NCBI RefSeq assembly: GCF_030704535.1 | Contig: NC_081818.1 | Location: 26,141,001-26,205,000 of the forward strand | Reading direction: 5' to 3' | DNA: 64,000 nucleotides | Source: Vitis vinifera | Taxonomy: Eukaryota > Streptophyta > Magnoliopsida > Vitales > Vitaceae | In this document: in pieces, positions 22,575 through 31,728 of the stretch | Layout: each line of letters opens with the position of its first letter | Numbering within the stretch: position 1 is the stretch's first letter | Notes under the pieces: model-generated | Told to the model about the DNA's origin: nothing | Database searches by the model: none | Seen by the model: the letters and a program-made list of their open reading frames with translations, nothing else | Made by a program: the position numbers and the translations under genes

Positions 22575-23561
22575 TATTGTTTCATTTGAAATATTTAACT
22601 TTGATTTTTTTAAATGAAATAATTATTTATTTTTATTTTATATTTTTTAAAAATATGTGAGTGGCTAATAAACTTATAAGATTATTTTAAAAAATAATAA
22701 TATATGAAATTAAATATTTGATATAAAAATATTTTTGTTTAATTTTATTAAAACAATTGGCACAATATTTAATATAAATATAATTACTTAATTATATTTC
22801 AATATAAATTAAATATAATAAATTATATTTATTTAAAACAAATAAATTATGAAAGCCTGCTTAGAAAAAAAATAATATAAATTATTATATTAATTAATTA
22901 TTTTTTATATACTATAATGTAAGTAGTATATAATATCACATGTATATAAGTTCAATTTAAATTTAAAATTTATTATATTTTCATTTAAACATATAATAAT
23001 TTGTTCATAATAAAAATAAATAAATAAACAACATAATACAAATGAAAATAAACACAAAAAATGAAAAACAATCCTCAATGAGTATCACATGATGGGGTCT
23101 TCCTCTTTTTCTATGACTGCCTATGATACAAAGACATATTAGTTGAATCTATCTATGCAATTTGTCATGTCTCCATATGTGTAAATTGAGATAGAGCTAA
23201 CGGAGGCAAGGCTCGATGTCTACGTGGATCACAACTTTGCCTAGATGGGCATACATTTAGTTGTGTAACATGTGTGGGGGTATGATGCATGGCAGTCTCT
23301 ATGGGAAGACGTGTAGGTGATGGTAAGATGGTAGATGGTGGGGCGATCTCAGGTAGGTGATATCTAATATAGTGGCTTCTAGGAGATGTGATATAGGAGA
23401 TGGTAGAATGACATTTGGTGTAATGGTCTCCAATGCAATAACATTTGATATAGTAACTTCTAGGAAATGAGATATAGATGATGATAGTGAGGTGACATAT
23501 GGTATAGTGGTCTCCTCGAGAAAAGGTAGAGGTGATGGTAGATTATAGATGGTAGGGTGAT
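21762..23561. other. RLP-B upstream region, internal repeats and TA microsatellite
   Basis: There is no gene. About 22210-22480 carries imperfectly repeated motifs (tcatggttgataattacagt, tcgttgtcatcaactatagc) like those inside decayed DNA transposons. About 22486-22570 is a (TA)n run. About 23290-23561 is built of degenerate repeats of gatggtagaatgac / atatagtggtctc type. A 131-codon minus-strand open frame over this block is low-complexity and not convincing. Confidence 0.5.
22486..22570. repeat. (TA)n microsatellite, long allele
   Basis: About 85 bp of nearly uninterrupted TA. The matching place in the right unit (about 35464-35479) has only about 16 bp. Confidence 0.9.
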
Positions 23562-23569
23562 CTCTAGTG

Positions 23570-24261
23570 TAGAGGTGTGTCCAATAGGTCGGGCCGCCCA
23601 TTTTCTCCCGTGGCTTGGCACACCAAAAGACTAAACTGGGTTGGCACAGCCCAAAGAAGCGAGTCGTATTGGGCCTAAGGAAACAGCCCATCATGCCACC
23701 ATGTCAACCCGTCTCCTTATTTTTTTCATGTAATTTGTTGAAATATTGAATAAAATAATTATTTTTTTTATACTTCATTTCCTTTTATATTCCATTATTT
23801 TAAATTTATTGTTATTTTGATAAATAAAAAAACAAATTCAAATGTAATTTTTTTACTATTTTTAAAAACAAAAAAACTAACATTTCTATAAATTTTACAA
23901 TTACAAACTCAATAAATATAAATATAAAATATAAAAATATATAATTATTAGAGGTGTATTAAAAAAAGTATAATTATTAGAGGTGTTTAAAGTAATAAAA
24001 AGAAATTTTATTTAATAATGAAAAAAACTTAAGACAAAAAGACTTAAAAAAATTAAATTAAAACTTTTAACAAAGCAAGTGGCCCATGGGCCATGGCCCG
24101 TCAGCACGGCACAGCCCCTAGCATGGAACGGCATGATTAGCCTGTGGGCTTATGGGCCACCTATTTGGCTTGCATGGGCTAGCCCAACCCAGCAAGATTT
24201 GTAAGTGGGTTGTGCTGGCTCGGCAGGTTGGCCCATTAGCACAACCCATTGGACACCTCTA
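23570..24261. mobile_element. Non-autonomous hAT-type element (left copy)
   Basis: A 692-bp element begins TAGAGGTGTGTCCAATAGG and ends in the inverted form ...CCATTGGACACCTCTA. It is flanked by 8-bp direct repeats CTCTAGTG (23562-23569) and CTTTAGTG (24262-24269), 7 of 8 matching. An 8-bp target duplication and a TAGRGGTGT-type terminus fit the hAT superfamily. The subterminal regions are unusually GC-rich (gggcc, gcccgt) while the core is A/T-rich. There is no transposase. Confidence 0.82.
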
Positions 24262-24269
24262 CTTTAGTG

Positions 24270-27156
24270 TAGTGACATCAGATATAGTGGTCTCTATGGA
24301 AGAAAATAAAGATTATGGTAAGGCAGTACTGATACTACAAGAAATTTTACTTTTCCCAACTAATATACACCATCAGAATAAACATTAATCAACTGATAAT
24401 TCTGACATATAGTGGTCGAGGAAAGGTGTGTTGGCAAAAGTCTATCGATATGAATTTTTCGTCACCCATAAATAAAATTTAGCAACAAACTATTGAATGG
24501 ATTTGGACCATCTCTATTACCAACGGATTATGTTGGTTGGAAAATGTAAATAATAAATTATTTTAGATTGTCATTAAATTTTGATTTCATTAGTTTTTTT
24601 TTCTTTTAGTAAGCATAAAGTTTAACGTCTATTTGATAAATGTTTTCAAAAATGGTTTTTTATTCTTCAAAAAATAAATAAATAAATAAAAAATAGGACA
24701 ACCAGAGAACAAAAAATATTTTATGTTCTTAAAAGTAAAAAATATAGTGTTTTCAAATAACATTTTTTTAGTTGTTTTCACTTTTTTTATTATTATTATT
24801 TTAAACAATAATTATGTAAATATGGAGAATGACTAAAAATGAATCATTGAATAAAAAAAAAAATTAAACATATTTAAAAACATACAAAACAAATTTAAAA
24901 CATTTTAAGTTTCTTAATAGACATTTGTTCTACAAAACATTAGAAAACAATTTTTGAAAATTATTTTTAAAAACAATTTTTTTAAATTGTTTTCGAAAGC
25001 AATTAGAAGTAGAGGATCTTTTATATAGATATATATATAAAAGTTACTAAATTTTTTCTGTTTTAATAACAAAAACTTAGTAAAATCATTTCATTTAATT
25101 TGAAAGAATGAATAACAATTAAAAGAAGTTAATTTGACATTCTACTTCATAGATTTGCTCAACCTCAAAAAATTTGGAATAAATCCAATTTGCGTTAGTC
25201 ATGTAATATTGCATGTGTTAAATAGAAAATCCGCTCGAATATTTGACTTAGAATATAATATTGAAATATGAATGAAAAATAATACAAAAAGATATTCATT
25301 ACTCACTTTATTTCTTGTGATTTTGCCTACTGCTTTTCAAATGATTGAAAGGTATACAAATCAAGACTTACCTATTTCTAATTTTCCACTTAGTGAGTTA
25401 TGGTGCACCTTCAAAATTTATACTTGAGTTGATACTTGTTTTATGCATTTTAAAAACTTGTCGTACCATCACTAGTCCCTCCAAAAGCCTTAATTTTTGT
25501 TAACTTATTAGATGGAAAGGATTTTTTATTTTTTTTTGCTTTAGAAAAAAACAAAAGGAAAATATCTTAGACTAGAAATGTTTCCTAAACTCATGTGCAA
25601 CACTTAAATAAGAGTCACTTGACATTGTTAGATTGGATTTTCCCCAATCCTTAGTTCGCTCTGCTAAGCAAGGCACACGGCTCGAAAGTTAGAAACAACA
25701 AAGGAAGCAACATTTAGAGGGTTTGGAAGAATGAGACTTATATCGCATAGGAATGCTTTACAAGGTTAGAAATCCTCTTAAGTGCTTGATGCCTTAGCCA
25801 AATAAGATTATCCTTTATTAATAAGCACTTATGAAACTCTCTAGAACCTTAAAATTTTATGGCCAAATGAGAAAATTTTATGAGTTTTTAGTTGAAAATA
25901 TCTTTTAAGGGAGAAAATTTCATTTAAAAATATTTGATTCAAAATAAATTTCATCTCTACTCTCATATTTGTCATCTTTAGGGTAAAACCCAAATTTCTT
26001 CTTGTGTGAATTCAAAAAGAGGTCAAAATCAAGTTTGGTGTGAACTCCAAGTATGTTTTGAAAGAAAAAGATGAATAACTAAAGTTTGGAGATAGTAGAC
26101 AAATAGTTTATGAGAGAATTGAAGGTCTTAGGCTAGTAAATCCTTTTACTTGATTATTTTCTTTATTGTTGATGTTTTTTATCACTTGCGGTGTCATGGT
26201 CTTTATCCCTATCCCTTCGTTTCATTTTGTTCATCTTAACTTATAAAATTTTCATCGATTTATCTTTAGAATAATGTGAAATAATTTCTTGGTTTTAATT
26301 TTGATGGATATTTGAAAATGTGTTTTGAATAGTTAAGATTCTTCGTAAATCTTGATTGGCAAGTATTGGCTATTTGCACATGAATTACATTAACTAGCTT
26401 GTTAGGAGAGTGTTAGTACATCAATTCTTGCATGTGTATTTGGTTGCTTGTTAATAACAATGAAAAAGTAAACATCGAAATATCACGGAGTATTTAGCAT
26501 TTGTGAGGTACCATCTCAGTATTTTTAAGAACACTTCTTCACCCCTCTAGATGTTACCTATAATGGAGATTCATCCATAATGTCAATTGTCCAACCAAAT
26601 TCCAATGCAATGATTATATAACTAGTGCTTAAGTATCGTTTTTCACTAATCAGATCCGTTAGGCCCTCGTATTGAATCACAAGTCTTTGTTCCCAATCCA
26701 AATGCACCATCCTTGCAGCACCTTCAACTTAAACCAACCATCCAAACTTTGCTCAATTTGGACATTGACAAAAATCATCTCAAGAAAATAAAAAAATAAA
26801 AAAAATCCTAAGCTCCATATGTATTATAGAAGAATATCAATAACCATAACAAATCGGCATCTCATATGGTGCACCAACAAAATTCAATTGTGGTTTATAA
26901 ATTGCATTTAGTATTCAGGCATGTAATAAAGATGTGTTGGTTGCATCCGCTACCATCTCATTGCAGGAGAAACCATTAATAGCAACCATCTCCAACTCAA
27001 TTTGTTTGCTTCAATATTCTTATTCATATTTTCTGAACGCCTGACAAAGCTTTTGGGGGGAACACTTCATTTCGCAGACATGTTCCTCCATCCAGTTATA
27101 TATAGTTAAAACAATTCATACAACCAGATTCCTTTGAAATCCACACCGTCATATCA
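24270..27156. other. Intergenic DNA, with a possible CACTA-like remnant near 24332
   Basis: At about 24332 tactacaagaaatttt resembles the CACTACAAGAAA terminus of En/Spm elements. Motifs such as accaacggattatgttggttgg (about 24519-24540) follow. No matching right terminus was found. The remaining 2.5 kb contains no gene that I can recognise. Confidence 0.4.
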
Positions 27157-28330
27157 TCAGTCGTCAGTGCCAAAGTACCGGTCACCAAACTCCCCCATGC
27201 CTGGTATCACCCTGAACTCTTCATTCAATGCAACATCAATCTCTGAAGTCACAATTTTAAGGGATGGGAACCGTTTGCAAACACAATGGATTCCCTCAGG
27301 CGCCTAGGTTTAACATCAGTAAACAGTGGGATCAACATATGTAGAAATTGGAATTGTACGAAGATTAAGTAAATATCAGCAGTTGGGGTCGGAGAGGGAC
27401 TCACAGAGATGAGGTTTAGGAATATTATATGAGATTCTGGAACTCCTTTCTGAATGAGTAGTTCAATTGCTTGGCCAGCAGAATTCCCTTCAAAGAAGAC
27501 ATCAGTCAAGATCGTTTAGGCTCAAATTGTCAAGATGAATGACTCATTTTTCTGCCTTTCTTTCAATCGTTAGCTTCTAAACCCTTTCATTTTTATAAGA
27601 ATTTTTCCTATTTTTGAAGGGATCTCTTCTTTCTTTCTTCTTCATATTTCTCTTAAATTTGTTTCTCATCAGAAGTTCTAAAAAATAATGCAACTCTTTC
27701 TACTGAAGTTCTTACGTCATTCAATCCTTTCATGTAACTATGAAAGATGGATATGAACCTCAAAAGAAAGCAAGTGACAATAGAGCTTCAGAGAAACACA
27801 GGGAATACAAAACAGCTACCTGTAGCAAGAACTGGGTCCAGAAGCAGGACATGCCGTTCTGAAATGTCCTTAGGAAGTTTCTCATATATGAGCTGCTTAG
27901 AGTCAGCAAATCAGATAATAAAAATTACTTATACACAAATCTTACAAGAAGAAGAGAAAGCAAAACACTTGAATCCAGCAGAAAATTTTCTTGACACAAA
28001 ACTGTACAACCATACCTGTTTCCCATTATCTCCATCACGGTGAATCAGAATTTTTCCAATTTTTATTCCTTTGCAACATGCACGTAATGCATTCTCCATA
28101 CTTTCACCACTACAAATGGTAGAAAGAACTTCGTCAAAACATTTGTGGAGGCATAGAAAGTCAGTAAACGACTACAAAGCACACTTCTACCATCAAGAAT
28201 GTTCCCAGCATCCAAAACAATAAATGCTGGACATGACCAACTGAAGCTCACTGGAACTCATATTTCTTGTAACAAGGTTTCACCACATTCACATGAGGAA
28301 CTTAAAGAAGGAAATGATAAAAGGATGCTT
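27157..28330 (-). pseudogene. Orphan UKL exons 11-14 (uridine kinase/UPRT-like C-terminus)
   Basis: These are the last four exons of the uridine kinase-like gene, duplicated without the first ten. Exon 11 is 28016-28109, exon 12 is 27820-27892, exon 13 is 27405-27487 and exon 14 is 27157-27303 (stop at 27157-27159). All splice sites match the complete gene, the frame is open, and the coding differences I see are synonymous. The fragment encodes about 130 residues of the UPRT-like domain, including DPVLATG of the presumed PRPP loop. It lacks the kinase half, a start codon and a promoter of its own. The sequence ends in intron 10 at the duplication junction, directly downstream of the truncated RLP-A on the same strand. 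Confidence 0.9.
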
Positions 28331-30178
28331 TAGAGAGTTCCAAGAGACATCAAAATTTATCAGCCAGGGCATGGTTTTGCCAACATCCCGAGGCATTGGT
28401 CCAGAAAATGAATTGTCTCTCAAATACAATGAATTCAGCTTTGAAGAAAAGTGTGGGAATGGACCGTGAAAGCGGTTGGAACTCAAATCCACAATAGCTT
28501 GTTCTTGAAATTTCAATGAATTTGGGACTCTCCCACTCAGTTGATTATTGGCAAAGTCCAATAGGTCGACCTGCAAGTCCAACTTCCAAAACCAATCAGG
28601 TATAGTGTCTGAAATCCTTGCATTGTTGAGCACTAATGTCTTCAGCTGGTTTTGGTTTCTCAGCCATGCAGGAAATTTGGGACCTAGTTGGCATGTTCTG
28701 AGTTCCAGGTAATTGAGTTTAAAAGGAGGAATCCATTTAGAACTCACATTGAAGGCCAAGGTAACGTTTGGAGATACCTTCTTGATTGCCAACTCAGTTA
28801 AGTTTGTGAGGTTGGAGAAATGAGACTCGGTTATGACACCAACCCAAGGATTCTCTGAGAGATCCACTGCAACCAATGCTGAGAGTTGCCCCACACTCTC
28901 TGGAATTATCCCATTCATTTGATTTTCAGAGATGTAGAATTCTTTCAAGGACGACAAATTTCCAATGGAGTTTGGAATTGACCCCACGAATGAGTTGCTC
29001 CACAGACGAAGAGACTTTAAGTTCTTTAGATGTCCCAAAGCATCAGGAAGAAACCCACCCAGATTATCATTGAACCCCGAATCCAGAGACTCTAAGCTAC
29101 TACCGTTTACACACTCGGACAAGCCATCCATGAATCCAGTAATCTCACCACTAATACTGTTGAAAGAGAGTTTGAGAGTTCGCAAGTTGCAAAGCTTTCC
29201 TAAGTTTCCTGGTAGGTGACCTCCAATAAATAAATTAGAAGACAAATCAATGTATTTAAGGGAAATCAAGAAACCAAATCCATCGGGAACACTGCCTTGA
29301 AGATTGCTGGAGTTGAGATCAAGGTATGCAAGACTACTAAAGTTGAACAACCAGTGAGGTATGGAGGAGCTGAAGCCATTATTGGAGAGATCGAGCATCG
29401 AAAGTGAGGTGACATTACCAAATGGAAGAGGGAGATCAGGAAGGGAAGAAAGCCCACATCCAGGTAAGCGTAGTTCCAAGAGTGAAGAAAGGGAGCTAAC
29501 AGCTCGATGCCAATAAGCTGCAGCCTTGCTAAAATCTATATTTCCCAAATCAAGGTGTCTCAGAGAAGAAAGACCTGATAACCAGTGCAGGTCATTCTCA
29601 ACTGATTCAAGAGAATATGAGTTGAGATCAAGATAGAGCAGGCTAGAAAGGTTCCCTAGGTGGGGTGGGATAGTTCCACCGAAGGATGCACCTGAGAGAC
29701 TGAGATATCTCAACCTCTTGAATGATCCAATGAACTTGGGGATTTTGAGTCCTCCAAAATAGTTCATGCTCAAGTCCAAGTACCTCAAATATTTCAAATC
29801 AAGTAAAGAATGACTTATCTCGCCGCCAAATGCATGAGCTGCTCCATAATAATCCCCAAAAGCACCGGTAGCTTCACCGTCGGCTTCTGGACTTCTAGCA
29901 TACCGGTTGCGAAGTTTGAGTTTGATGACTTGAGGTGCCCTCTGGCTGCACACCACACCTCTCCATCTACAGCAATCCAGGCAACCCCAAGAAGAGAGCC
30001 TGCCGGAAGGATCAGTAAGACCTTGTTTGAACTGAACAAGGGCTTTTCTCTCAATTTCAGTGCAGCTGACATTGAGAACGCCATTGCAGGAACCAAGTTT
30101 AACAGTTTCAAGATGGAGAAAAGTGGAGGAGAGGAAAATAAGCAGAAGGAAATGAATGGAGGCATTGATATTAGCCAT
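28289..30178 (-). pseudogene. RLP-A, right copy, truncated at the duplication junction (629 codons)
   Basis: This is the 5' part of RLP-A, with start MANINAS, signal peptide, N-cap and about 19 LRRs. It follows the complete gene at 14161-17187 closely up to DVSWNSL. At the junction (28330/28331) the frame runs into UKL intron sequence, adds about a dozen residues ([12 protein letters not shown]) and stops. The C-terminal LRRs, island, transmembrane helix and tail are missing, so any product would be a secreted LRR ectodomain. Compared with the complete gene it has one extra residue after the N-cap, and SSWVGLDCC is changed to SSWGCLDCC. It could still be expressed because the upstream region was duplicated with it; I call it a truncated gene. 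Confidence 0.9.
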
Positions 30179-30948
30179 GTAGGTGGAACTGCAGCAGAAG
30201 TTGTATGTATGGAATGCACAAAATACTGATACAAATGCTTTTAATAAGCCGGTTCAGATCATGTGTGGAGGTTTAGAATAGTAATGACAAAGAAAGTGCT
30301 TCTTACAAGATGGAAACTCCACTATCAAAATCATGACTTATCTGGCGTCTTTTTCATTTATTTAATGCTAACCCATTTGAGTAGTTTAATATGCTAATAT
30401 ATATTTTTTTTCCAACTTTTTTTTCAAGTCAGCGGATAACCATTCATGTTTCTTTTGGACTGGTAATATTGATTTGGCTTAATTTCCTTGGGGGAGCTCT
30501 CCAAGAAATGGACCGTAATAGAAAAATTGGAAAAATCAATTTCTCACTATTCCAACATAAACCCAAGTGAGCATATATATTATTATATAACAGTGAAGTA
30601 ATCACGATTGACCGTGACTTGAGCCTTCTTTTTGCTGTTGTTTTTCCAAGTGGGACGTAAGTTTTAACTTTCCATATAACCAACTTTAGTCGAGAACCAT
30701 CAATTTTCAAGAGAAGTTAAAGAGGTCCGGGGCACAGTTTCATGGAAGCATACTTATGATTTTGTATTAGAAAATGGTTAGGGAAAGCCAAATGCTCCTT
30801 TGCAGTGGAGGAAACTTAAGCCATGTGGATTAACTTATAAGAAGTGAATGTTGATAAAATCACGCACATACAGAAGAAAAAAAATAAAGAACATGACATT
30901 TTTAACATGATCCCGCGATCAACATGATCCCTACGTCCACAGAATGCA
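30179..30948. other. Spacer between truncated RLP-A and the broken RLP N-terminus
   Basis: Right-unit counterpart of 17188-17974. It is noncoding, with two rather than three units of the 19-bp catgatcccgcgatcaa motif near 30907. Confidence 0.6.
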
Positions 30949-31317
30949 CTACCACTCAAGAAAGTAACTCAAATATTTCAAATCAAGCAAAGAAAGACTG
31001 ATCTCACCGCCCAACTTGCCATCTGTTCCATCATCATTGAGACTACGCAGATTGAGTTTGATGACGTGTCCAATCCTGTTGTTGCAGACTAGGCCTCTCC
31101 ATTTGCAGCACTCTTCCCCTACCCAAGATGAGAATCGATGAGAAGGATCTGTAAGGCCTTGTTTGAACTTGAGAAGAGCTACCCTCTCAGTTTCAATGCA
31201 GGCTGCCCTATGGTGATGACCTTCACTGCAGCCTGTTTTAAGGGTTTCATGGAAAAGAAACCCCGAGGACATAATGAAAAGAAAAAGAAGTTCAAAAGAG
31301 GCATTGGTAGTAGCCCT
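30949..31317 (-). pseudogene. Truncated RLP N-terminus with lost start codon (right copy)
   Basis: Counterpart of 17975-18343, with the same AGG in place of the start codon (complement of 31315-31317) and the same truncation after DLKYLSY. It differs from the left copy by a few substitutions. Confidence 0.88.
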
Positions 31318-31728
31318 GTTTGTCTGCGAGTTGCTGAAGTAGCATACCGTGAAGCTCTATATATAGGAACAAATGCAATTACCCCAAAGCTTGTCATTGG
31401 ACACACACTGAAAGATGATGATGAAGTTGCTGACAGAGCATGACTTGACATAATCGAACCCTGGCTATTGAATCTATTGATTCAAATAGCAAAATAGTTT
31501 AATCAAATAATTTTAATAGTTATTTGTTTTATTCTTTGTTTTCTCTGTTGGCAGTGTCCCTGAGTTATCAAATATAGGTGTTTACCAGAAGATAGAAGAA
31601 AAAACCAGACATAGATGCACATTGGAAAAGCTTGGACTCAATACTTTATTATATTATAAGAATGTAAACAAAGCCAAACACCATTGCATACAAGCCTTCA
31701 TTTCTTTCAAGAAACTACTGCAAGTTAT

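Larger units (their letters stand above)
15341..28330. repeat. 13-kb tandem duplication, left unit
   Basis: About 12,990 bp are repeated directly at 28331-41261 with very high identity. Scattered substitutions, small indels and one microsatellite length change are the only differences I noticed. The left boundary is inside RLP-A; the right boundary corresponds to position 41261 in intron 10 of the UKL gene. At the junction, gatgctt from the UKL intron is joined to tttagagag of RLP-A, sharing TT. The unit holds the RLP-A 5' part, a broken RLP N-terminus, frameshifted RLP-B, a hAT element and UKL exons 11-14. Confidence 0.95.

Noticed and set aside
23299-23694. 131-codon minus-strand frame at the hAT boundary
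   Set aside because: It runs from degenerate repeats into the hAT terminus and is repetitive in sequence. The frame is a product of the repeat block.
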